From JBNLBS01 sp050303415 (lineage in GTDB: Bacteria; Pseudomonadota; Gammaproteobacteria; Methylococcales; Methylomonadaceae): a DNA stretch of 64,000 nucleotides. This document shows, in pieces, positions 26,684 to 34,004 of this stretch. The notes under the pieces were generated by a model that had not been told where the DNA came from, did not search any database, and was given only the letters and a program-made list of their open reading frames with translations. The position numbers were made by a program, and so were the translations under genes. Location: NCBI GenBank assembly GCA_050303415.1, contig JBNLBS010000005.1:124001-188000 (forward strand), given 5' to 3'. Each line of letters starts with the position of its first letter. The stretch's first letter is position 1.

Positions 26684-27399
26684 TTATTAATATCTTTTCT
26701 AAAAAAAACAGTATTCCCTGACTTTGCATAGATTGAATAATCATACATAGCCAAATATTTATTAATTTCACTATTCATAATATCAGAGTAATCTGTCTGT
26801 AAAATTTCCACAAGAATCATACTTGGTGCATACTTGTGCAAGTTTACTGAGCGAAGTACCTGCATATCTAATCCTTCGACATCAATAGACAAAAAGTCTA
26901 TTTCTTTGTTCTCCGGCATTTTTTCATCAAGTATATGTTGTAGGGTAGTTGTTTCAATTTTCTTGGTAAACTCTATTTTATAGTCTTTTAGGCCATCTCT
27001 TGAAAGAGAAATTTCCTTCGAGAAACCATTGAGTGCAGGCTCATTAAACGCATAATACGTTAATGTTTCAACTTTATCTGAAATTGGCTTCTCAATATTA
27101 ATATCTCTTGGTCTAAAACGGTTAAATAGAGCCATACTTCCAGGCATCGCATCAATGTTAATTCCTCTCCACCCTTTACGATAAAATAAATATGTATTGG
27201 AAAATCTTTTTGGATGATGCGCCCCTACATCAACATAAAAACCGTTAGTCCGTCCATCAAAAAACCGTTCTAGGATAATATCTTCTCCTTCCTGAGAATA
27301 AGATTTTATCGAATACCCATCAAAATAATCATTTCTTAATTTAATTAAAAAACCAACTAATTCCTGTGGCAAAAGGGTTTTTATCAATGATTTAATCAC
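26680..27399 (-). CDS. FkbM-family methyltransferase (copy 2)
   Basis: 239 residues. SYSQEGEDIILERFF opens the domain as in most FkbM proteins of O-antigen clusters; GFYVDVGAHHPKRFSNT is the SAM motif I, and EIDFLSIDVEGLDMQVLRSV is the complete FkbM motif with the acidic pair. It is a more canonical member than the one at 22856-23800. The product would be an O-methylated sugar. It overlaps its neighbours on both sides (eight bases upstream, four downstream). Confidence 0.88.
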   Translation of the reverse strand: MIKSLIKTLLPQELVGFLIKLRNDYFDGYSIKSYSQEGEDIILERFFDGRTNGFYVDVGAHHPKRFSNTYLFYRKGWRGINIDAMPGSMALFNRFRPRDINIEKPISDKVETLTYYAFNEPALNGFSKEISLSRDGLKDYKIEFTKKIETTTLQHILDEKMPENKEIDFLSIDVEGLDMQVLRSVNLHKYAPSMILVEILQTDYSDIMNSEINKYLAMYDYSIYAKSGNTVFFRKDINN

Positions 27400-28105
27400 C
27401 TTTTCCTCCGCTATGATGGACAGCTGACACTGAATTGTTCGGCTGAATATTATCTATAGGCTTAAATCTAAAGTTCCTAGAAATAAAAATAGACGTGGTC
27501 CATGTATAACTATTTATAGGCCCAAACCCATGAAAATCAATTTCAATTAAATCTAATTCATTCCTTAAGTATTCAGATACCCCTTTATACCAATCAGAAT
27601 TATCTAGAACCACCATATATCCATCTTCAGAGGATATATTCAGATAATCCTTAATAATTTTTGAACACTCAACCCTTCTTTTACCATCGATTATTATTAC
27701 ATCAAATTTTTCATCATAATCAATAATTGATTTTTCGTACTCATCCGTTTCAGTTTTAAGTACGATTTCTTGATTCGCTCCTTTCTTTTTAACAATATTA
27801 TCAAACCAATCTTTATCATCCTCTATTGAAATAACCCGCTTAGCTTTCTTTCCCCAATAAATTGATGAATTTCCAGACCCAAACTCAAAGATTATTTTTT
27901 TGGAAAAATCAATATTATTGAAGTATTCAATTGAAGGATATGTATACCAAGGTATTTCTTTGTTATAACGGTCAACACAACTCCACTGTTTTACTGTTCT
28001 GTATTGACCATAATCTATGGCTAATATTTTAAAGTTTTTTAATTCTTTTTTTAATGTTGATGGCATTATTTTAGACAAAATACGCTTGATCACCTTAATC
28101 TCCAT
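27392..28105 (-). CDS. Class I SAM-dependent methyltransferase-like protein
   Basis: 237 residues. IIFEFGSGNSSIYWG near residue 70 is a SAM-binding motif I; VISIEDDKDWFDNI supplies the acidic end of strand 2; FDVIIIDGKRRVECSKII and GYMVVLDNSDWY follow the order of motifs in rRNA/protein and sugar methyltransferases. No precise family is recognised. It follows wzx with a 16-base overlap. The C-terminal tail after about residue 215 is polar. A glycan-modifying enzyme is the likely role from the operon. Confidence 0.65.
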   Translation of the reverse strand: MEIKVIKRILSKIMPSTLKKELKNFKILAIDYGQYRTVKQWSCVDRYNKEIPWYTYPSIEYFNNIDFSKKIIFEFGSGNSSIYWGKKAKRVISIEDDKDWFDNIVKKKGANQEIVLKTETDEYEKSIIDYDEKFDVIIIDGKRRVECSKIIKDYLNISSEDGYMVVLDNSDWYKGVSEYLRNELDLIEIDFHGFGPINSYTWTTSIFISRNFRFKPIDNIQPNNSVSAVHHSGGKGD

Positions 28106-29427
28106 ATCGATAACGTTTTTAACTTCATAAAAAAAGTTTTTCTTGTTTTTCTGGAAAAAAAATCTGCAAAAAAACCAGCAACAGAATAACTAATAAGCGT
28201 TGCTACCGCAGCACCCTCTATTCCATATTCAGGGATAAGTAGAACATTTAAAATTAGATTACATACTAAACCACAAAAAGTCCTTAAAAATGCTAATAAC
28301 TGCAAGTTTTCGCTTAACAGCCACTTTCCACTTGCAACGCCTAAAAAAACAAATATTCCTGCCCATACATGTATAATCAACACGCTCTCAGCTTTCTCAA
28401 ACTGATTGCCATATAGCACCATCACTATCCAATCACCCCATATTGTCACACATAAGGCTATAGGAATCGTCACCCAAACCAAAACATCATATAGGTGCTG
28501 TAATCTTGTATAATAAACTGCTTCACTGGCTTTCTTGCCATTAATAATCGCAGGAAAAATTGAATTCGCAATCACCGTGGGAATAAAATACCACGCCTCA
28601 CTAATTCTAACCGCAGCCGCATATTGACCCACAGCTTCGACATGAAGCATTTCTTTTATCATGACTTGATCAATTTTCATATAGACCGAAACAACTAAAC
28701 CTGAGAGAATTAAAGGCCAACTGTCGCTTAATAAACCAGCAGCCATCGTTCGACTAAATTTGAAATTTAGAACTTTCATTTTCAAATAATCGTCCGCTTC
28801 AGCTTTCGACTGTTTCAAATAAAAATAAATAAGTCCAAAACTTAGTACAACACTATCAAAAACCACCATTGAAGCAAACGCAATCAAAGGTGCTTCGTAG
28901 AGTATCAGTCCAATTTTAACCACACTGGAAATAGCCAATGATATGGTATTTGCCAATGCAACATATTTTGATTGAACAGTGGCTTGATAATAAAAGTCAA
29001 TGACATTAAAGCTCTGAAATATAGTAGCTGAAGCGACAATAAACACTAATAAATTGGTGTATGCGTCGTTAGTGGTCAGTTGTACAGCTATGGCTAAGAC
29101 AGGTAAAATCATTATTGCACCGATGAGCTTTAGCCCAAAAGCAGTGCCTAGTAACATGTCTCGCCTTTCTGGATGTTTTACCAACTCGCGTACAACGATG
29201 CCATCTAAGCCTAATGTGGAGATTGTTGTAAACAAAAACACAAAACTTTGTGCATAACTCAACAAACCAAAATGCTCCGGCCCTAGGTAACGCGCCACCC
29301 AGATCCCGACAAACAAACCAACGCCCATACGCAGGATTTTTTCACCCATAAGCCACGAAGTATTTTTGAAATACTTCACAAAACCCTGGTGATTGGCCAG
29401 TTGACTAACTTTTGATTTTAAATTCAT
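28090..29427 (-). CDS. wzx: Wzx-type oligosaccharide flippase
   Basis: 445 residues with about twelve hydrophobic segments spread over the whole length, typical of the polysaccharide-transporter (MATE-like) superfamily. The N-terminus FVKYFKNTSWLMGEKILRMGVGLFVGIWVARYLGPE has the conserved G-x-x-x-x-ARYLGPE pattern, and LSGLVVSVYMKIDQVMIKEML is the central conserved helix. It would turn undecaprenyl-diphosphate-linked oligosaccharide from the cytoplasmic to the periplasmic face. As first gene of the 21.9-29.4 kb operon its promoter should lie just above 29427. No Wzy polymerase is seen beside it. Confidence 0.88.
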   Translation of the reverse strand: MNLKSKVSQLANHQGFVKYFKNTSWLMGEKILRMGVGLFVGIWVARYLGPEHFGLLSYAQSFVFLFTTISTLGLDGIVVRELVKHPERRDMLLGTAFGLKLIGAIMILPVLAIAVQLTTNDAYTNLLVFIVASATIFQSFNVIDFYYQATVQSKYVALANTISLAISSVVKIGLILYEAPLIAFASMVVFDSVVLSFGLIYFYLKQSKAEADDYLKMKVLNFKFSRTMAAGLLSDSWPLILSGLVVSVYMKIDQVMIKEMLHVEAVGQYAAAVRISEAWYFIPTVIANSIFPAIINGKKASEAVYYTRLQHLYDVLVWVTIPIALCVTIWGDWIVMVLYGNQFEKAESVLIIHVWAGIFVFLGVASGKWLLSENLQLLAFLRTFCGLVCNLILNVLLIPEYGIEGAAVATLISYSVAGFFADFFSRKTRKTFFMKLKTLSIWRLR

Positions 29428-29678
29428 GACTCAATACTCAAGCTATTTCTGCATAATAGCGTTTTAATCATCCCTACTTTCCTGCTTCACTTAATGTCCA
29501 TTTTTTATTGAACATTTAAATTCGATTTTGATTTGCTCTTTGAGTCATAATTTCATTTTGCAAGTGCAATTCATGAAGAGCTGATTAGAGGAAAAACTAT
29601 TGTATAAATTATTGCCCACCCACTAAGAAAGATACCAGACTAATGCATATTTGAAAGTTAGATTCAAACAACAACGGT

Positions 29679-30410
29679 GATTCGATAAAACTGAAATGTC
29701 ATAAACCGACCATCAGCCGAGAAATAGCCCTAAATACAGGTCTTCGAGGCAATCACAAACAGGCCCAGGACAAAATAAAGAGCATAGACTGCTAATGTCA
29801 GGTCCCGCATCAATCATGCCGTATGTTTTAAAACTAACTTAACGCATCTATGATTAAATTATAATGTGACTCCTCACAAAACAATAAATTAAAGAGGAAC
29901 CGCTTAACAATGAAAAGACTAGGCGATTAAGACTGCTTTTACAAATTCAATCTTTCAAAAACACTTTCTTTCAGAATAATGGGTTGCCCTTAAAAGAGCC
30001 ATTGTCGAAACATTTAATCCGAAAAAAACATCAGTCAAGTAGTCGGCGGAAGACAGTTTTTACACATTTAATTGTCCTTCGCGTTTTTTTGCTTAAGCGC
30101 TCAGCGCTAGGGAATCATACAAGGAAGTCGTGGCCATGTGCTGTAGAGCGTATCGGTTATAATCGAAAGGTCAATACTCTGAATACCGTGCCTTACTGCA
30201 AGAAAATCTCCCGATTATTTCTGGCTTACTTAAAAGAAACAGTCACGATATCGGGATGGAAACTGCATAAACAGGCTGCTTGATGAAATCGAAAATAACT
30301 CCTGAGACTGGTGTCAGTTTTTGGGAGCCGCCTCTGTCAATCAAGTCATGGATAAATTAAGCAATCGACCAGGGAAATATCTTGAAACTAAATTATCAAA
30401 CCAGATTTAG
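29679..30410 (+). pseudogene. Decayed IS30-family transposase
   Basis: Two pieces in the right order and on the same strand. From 29697 the translation reads CHKPTISREIALNTGLRGN, matching the helix-turn-helix of IS30 transposases (family pattern: HKSTISREIKRNTGLRGYRPKQA). From 30324 it reads GAASVNQVMDKLSNRPGKYLE, matching the C-terminal block with NNRPRKCLG. The space between is about 500 bases, shorter than in a complete element, and contains stops and frameshifts. An open stretch at 29984-30283 lies in the gap; I cannot assign it to IS30 or to any other family. Terminal repeats were not found. The remnant lies between the wzx-led operon and the comEA/rfb genes. Confidence 0.65.
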
Positions 30411-30495
30411 GTATTAACTCATCCGTTACATTTACCGGTTGAATTCGCATATCAAAAAATTCTAAACACCATTGCTTTTAAGTTTTCTTCTAACA

Positions 30496-30530
30496 ACTAA
30501 AAAGCCCCTTTTAAGAGCAAGGGGCTTTGG
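30496..30530 (-). terminator. Rho-independent terminator after the comEA-like gene
   Basis: A perfect 10-base-pair stem (30501-30510 with 30519-30528, AAAGCCCCTT / AAGGGGCTTT) with an 8-base loop. Read on the minus strand it is followed by a run of T, so it ends the comEA-like transcript about 20 bases after its stop codon. Confidence 0.85.
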
Positions 30531-30549
30531 TTAATTATTATTTTGCTTT

Positions 30550-30834
30550 TTAGTTTTTATCAATTTGTTGTTTTTCAATTTTTGGCTCAGCCACTAAAAT
30601 ATCGGCTTTGTTTTTTTGTACGGTTTTTTCACCAATACCGTTTACGCGCGCTAAATCATCTACACTTTTGAATAATCCGTTTTTAACCCTATCGGCAACA
30701 ATTGCTTCCGCTTTTTTGAGTCCTACGCCATTTAATGATTCAGCAATAGTAGCTGCATCAGCCGTATTGACATTTACAGGGGTAGCAAAAACATTAAATG
30801 AGCACAAAGCCAATAAACATAAAATTTTTCTCAT
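30550..30834 (-). CDS. Secreted ComEA-like helix-hairpin-helix protein
   Basis: 94 residues. A clear signal peptide (MRKILCLLALCSFNVFA, cleavage near residue 17) precedes VNVNTADAATIAESLNGVGLKKAEAIV and a second hairpin with DLARVNGIGEKTVQKN. This is the tandem helix-hairpin-helix DNA-binding domain of ComEA, which binds incoming DNA in the periplasm during transformation; many short ComEA-like proteins have unproven function. It is followed by a strong terminator and preceded by a 20-base palindrome. It lies 138 bases downstream of rfbD in the same direction, but is probably a separate unit. Confidence 0.88.
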   Translation of the reverse strand: MRKILCLLALCSFNVFATPVNVNTADAATIAESLNGVGLKKAEAIVADRVKNGLFKSVDDLARVNGIGEKTVQKNKADILVAEPKIEKQQIDKN

Positions 30835-30862
30835 AGCATTATCCTTTTATGTGAATTTTAAC

Positions 30863-30882
30863 AAGCAGCAAAATTGCTGCTT
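30863..30882. promoter_or_regulatory. 20-base palindrome upstream of comEA-like gene
   Basis: AAGCAGCAA-AA-TTGCTGCTT: two 9-base arms around a 2-base centre, 28 bases before the comEA-like start codon and 90 bases after rfbD. There is no strong T-run on either side, so a regulator site or a weak terminator of rfbD are the alternatives. Confidence 0.4.
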
Positions 30883-30972
30883 AGTTAAAATGTAGCTTAT
30901 TGTTATAAATAATAAAAAATAATTATTTATAAATAATGAACTAATTCACAAAATAAATTTTTGCTTTCTCCC

Positions 30973-31866
30973 TCATTTCCCCATACAAAGTCTAAGCGCT
31001 TCCCTCCAGCTTGGAATATTTACATCATATTGATTTATCAGACCATTAAAAGATAACCTAGAGTTTAACGGCCTTTTTGCAAGAGTTGGGTAATCGGCAG
31101 CATGAATAGGATGAATATTATTTATCTTTAAATCCATACCTTGTGCTAGCGCAATATTCGCAATAGTGTTTGCAAATTCATACCATGAAGTCTCACCCGA
31201 CGCAGTTAAATGATAAAGCCCTGAAGCAAAATCTCCCCGCTTTATTTTCAACCAGGCCTGAACGATCACTTGTGCTGAAATTTCTGCGATCAATCTCGAC
31301 CATGTCGGCGCACCTATCTGATCCACAACAACATTCAGACTTTCCTTATCTTTCATCAATCTCAACATGGTCAGCAAAAAATTACTGCCTCTTTGCCCAT
31401 ACACCCAACTGGTACGCAAAATAATATAATGCCCGTTTACATTTTGAACAGCCCTCTCACCAGCCAGTTTGCTTTTTCCATAAACATTGATTGGATTGGG
31501 CTCATCCAATTCTGTATAAGCTGATAACTTGGAACCATCGAAAACATAATCCGTAGAATAATGAACCAGCAAAGCATTCAGTTTTTTAGCCTCTTCTGCG
31601 ATAATTTCAGGTGCAACAGAATTTATCTGTATCGCTATATCGATTTCTTGCTCGGCTTTATCCACCGCCGTATAAGCCGCTGCATTGACAATAATATTTG
31701 GCTTGTGATGTTGAATTGTCTTTCTAATAGCATCAGCATTCAGCAAATTCATCAATTTTCTGTCAACCGCAACCACTCGCCCAACCGGCATTAAACTCCG
31801 CTCAAGTTCCCAACCAACCTGCCCACACTTACCAATCAACAATATAACAGGCAAGTGAACACTCAT
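30973..31866 (-). CDS. rfbD: dTDP-4-dehydrorhamnose reductase
   Basis: 297 residues. The N-terminal LLIGKCGQVGWELERSL is the NADPH-binding motif, and VNAAAYTAVDKAEQE, HYSTDYVFDG and NPINVYGKSKLAGERAV with its YxxxK pair are the RfbD/RmlD hallmarks. It makes dTDP-L-rhamnose in the last step of the pathway. It overlaps rfbC by four bases (ATGA). Only rfbA, rfbC and rfbD are present; the dehydratase rfbB is not in this window. Confidence 0.95.
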   Translation of the reverse strand: MSVHLPVILLIGKCGQVGWELERSLMPVGRVVAVDRKLMNLLNADAIRKTIQHHKPNIIVNAAAYTAVDKAEQEIDIAIQINSVAPEIIAEEAKKLNALLVHYSTDYVFDGSKLSAYTELDEPNPINVYGKSKLAGERAVQNVNGHYIILRTSWVYGQRGSNFLLTMLRLMKDKESLNVVVDQIGAPTWSRLIAEISAQVIVQAWLKIKRGDFASGLYHLTASGETSWYEFANTIANIALAQGMDLKINNIHPIHAADYPTLAKRPLNSRLSFNGLINQYDVNIPSWREALRLCMGK

Positions 31867-32408
31867 TCAAACACCTCTGCCTGCAAAAACTCTTGCCCCT
31901 GTTTATCCTTAGCTGACAATTCGGGCAAACCATTTATCGGCCACTTGACATTAAGGCTTTTATCATTCCAGGCGATGCAGCGTTCAAACTCAGGGGCATA
32001 ATAATTAGTTGTTTTGTATAAAAAATCTGCATATTCACTCAGCACGACAAAACCATGAGCAAAGCCTTGCGGCACCCACATCTGCTTTTTATTATCCGCA
32101 GATAACAGCTCCCCCACCCATTGACCATAGGTTGGCGAGCTTTTTCGTATATCAACGGCGACGTCAAAAACTTCACCTTCAACGACTCGCACAAGTTTAC
32201 CTTGCGCCTGCTGAATCTGATAATGCAAACCTCTCAATACATTTTTTTTAGAGCGTGAATGATTATCCTGCACAAACTCAACTTCTCGCCCGACTGCTCG
32301 ATTGAATTCTTTGGCATTAAAGCTTTCAAAAAAGAACCCCCGTTCATCACCAAAAACCTTAGGCTCGATAATCAAGACATCGTTTATTTTAGTTCGAATA
32401 ATATTCAT
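31863..32408 (-). CDS. rfbC: dTDP-4-dehydrorhamnose 3,5-epimerase
   Basis: 181 residues, the standard RfbC/RmlC cupin length. DERGFFFESFNAKEF, FVQDNHSRSKKNVLRGLHYQ (catalytic histidine in GLHYQ), VDIRKSSPTYGQW and WVPQGFAHGFVVLS are all present. It epimerises C3 and C5 of the 4-keto-6-deoxy sugar. It starts four bases after rfbA and overlaps rfbD. Confidence 0.96.
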   Translation of the reverse strand: MNIIRTKINDVLIIEPKVFGDERGFFFESFNAKEFNRAVGREVEFVQDNHSRSKKNVLRGLHYQIQQAQGKLVRVVEGEVFDVAVDIRKSSPTYGQWVGELLSADNKKQMWVPQGFAHGFVVLSEYADFLYKTTNYYAPEFERCIAWNDKSLNVKWPINGLPELSAKDKQGQEFLQAEVFE

Positions 32409-32412
32409 AAAA

Positions 32413-33285
32413 TCATCCAGCCAATAGTTTCATGATGTACTGACCATAGCTGTTTTTACTTAATGGCTGAGCTAGTTTTTCCAATTGCTCATTATTTATG
32501 TATTTCATACGCCAGGCAATTTCTTCCGGGCAGGCAATTTTTAGTCCTTGCCTACGCTCCAACAACTCAACAAACTGAGATGCTTCCAGCATGGATTCAT
32601 GCGTTCCTGTATCCAACCAGGCATAACCTCGCCCCATCAATGAAACACTTAATTGATCCTGCTGTAAATAGCGTTGATTTACTTCGGTAATTTCCAACTC
32701 TCCCCGGGCGGAAGGTTGAATACCAGCTGCAATATCCACTACTTGGTTGTCGTAAAAATACAGCCCGGTTACTGCATAATTTGATTTTGGTTTTGTTGGT
32801 TTTTCTACCAGGCTGATGACTTTTCCTGATTGATCAAATTCTGCAACACCGTACCGCTCTGGATCATTGACCTGATATGCAAAAACTGTTGCTCCGACCT
32901 GTTGATTATTTGCCTTTTGCAATAACTCAGCAAAGTTATGGCCATGAAAAATATTATCCCCCAACACTAAAGCGCTTGGGTTGTTTCCCACAAATTCTTT
33001 TCCAATAATAAACGCCTGCGCCAAACCATCCGGCGAAGGCTGCACCGCATAACTGATATTTAACCCCCATTGCTCACCATTGCCTAGCAAACCTGTAAAC
33101 CGAGGCGTATCCTCCGGTGTGGAAATAATCAAAATATCCTGCATACCCGCTAACATTAACGTCGTTAACGGATAATAAATCATTGGTTTATCATAAATAG
33201 GCAGCAATTGTTTGGATATCGCCTGCGTCACCGGATAAAGCCTTGTACCGGACCCACCGGCTAAAATTATTCCTTTACGTGTCAT
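32413..33285 (-). CDS. rfbA: Glucose-1-phosphate thymidylyltransferase
   Basis: 290 residues. GIILAGGSGTRLYPVT is the nucleotidyltransferase signature; KQLLPIYDKPMIYYP, LVLGDNIFHGHNF (metal-binding aspartate) and VTGLYFYD follow as in RfbA/RmlA. It forms dTDP-glucose. Its start lies 11 bases inside the end of cysC, so cysC and the rfb genes are probably translated from one message. Confidence 0.96.
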   Translation of the reverse strand: MTRKGIILAGGSGTRLYPVTQAISKQLLPIYDKPMIYYPLTTLMLAGMQDILIISTPEDTPRFTGLLGNGEQWGLNISYAVQPSPDGLAQAFIIGKEFVGNNPSALVLGDNIFHGHNFAELLQKANNQQVGATVFAYQVNDPERYGVAEFDQSGKVISLVEKPTKPKSNYAVTGLYFYDNQVVDIAAGIQPSARGELEITEVNQRYLQQDQLSVSLMGRGYAWLDTGTHESMLEASQFVELLERRQGLKIACPEEIAWRMKYINNEQLEKLAQPLSKNSYGQYIMKLLAG

Positions 33286-33892
33286 CTTTTATCTTTTTCT
33301 CAGTCAAAACATCGTGCTCTTTTAAAAATTCAAGAATCTTCTCTAACGAAAGATTAAATTCCAGCTGATCGGTATTAATAATAATTTCTGGTTCATCAGG
33401 CGGTTCATAAACAGAATCAATGCCGGTAAAATTTTTAATTTCACCAGACCGTGCTCTTTTATACAACCCCTTCGGATCTCGTTGCTCACAAACACTCAAT
33501 GGGGCATTTACAAAAACTTCAATGAATTCATGTGGCTCGACCAGACTTCTAACAATTGCTCTATCCTTTTTAAAAGGCGAAATAAAAGCAGCCAGAACAA
33601 TAAGGCCCGCATCGATCATCAATTTTCCAACCTCACCAATACGTCGAATATTCTCTTCCCTGTCCTGATCGGAAAAGCTTAAATCACGACATAATCCATG
33701 CCTGACGTTATCACCGTCCAACAGAAAAACCTGATACCCCAACTCGAACAACCTTTCTTCCAAAGCCCCAGCCAAAGTAGATTTTCCCGAGCCGCTTAAT
33801 CCTGTAAACCATATTATTCTGGGAGATTGTTTCAATCGAGTAGACCGTTGCTGCTTGGTAACTTTATGGCTATGCCAAACAATTTGAGTCAA
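33275..33892 (-). CDS. cysC: Adenylyl-sulfate kinase
   Basis: 205 residues from a TTG start with AAGG six bases upstream. The P-loop is GLSGSGKST (residues 31-39); DGDNVRHGLCRDLSFS and the FISPFKKDR and YEPPDEPEI segments are typical of APS kinases. It phosphorylates adenylyl sulfate to PAPS, the sulfate donor for sulfotransferases and for assimilation. No cysD/cysN or sulfotransferase is seen nearby. Its fusion to the rfb unit suggests PAPS for glycan sulfation; sulfur assimilation alone is the alternative. Confidence 0.93.
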   Translation of the reverse strand: MTQIVWHSHKVTKQQRSTRLKQSPRIIWFTGLSGSGKSTLAGALEERLFELGYQVFLLDGDNVRHGLCRDLSFSDQDREENIRRIGEVGKLMIDAGLIVLAAFISPFKKDRAIVRSLVEPHEFIEVFVNAPLSVCEQRDPKGLYKRARSGEIKNFTGIDSVYEPPDEPEIIINTDQLEFNLSLEKILEFLKEHDVLTEKKIKDDT

Positions 33893-33944
33893 AATTTACC
33901 TTTTTTTTCTAAATGATATTTTCAAAGGCTTTAGCCTAGCACAA

Positions 33945-33972
33945 TTGCTTAGTTTCTTTAATCGTTTACAAT
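33945..33972 (+). promoter_or_regulatory. Possible sigma-70 promoter of polA
   Basis: TTGCTT (33945-33950) and TACAAT (33967-33972) separated by 16 bases, ending 32 bases before the polA ATG. The match is good but unsupported by anything else. Confidence 0.4.
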
Positions 33973-34004
33973 CTTGTTTTTGAATTCAATCGTTTTAAAA
34001 TCCA

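Noticed and set aside
29984..30283. 99-codon open frame inside the IS30 remnant
   Set aside because: It has no ribosome site and no recognisable family; a faint resemblance to transposase ends was too weak to call.
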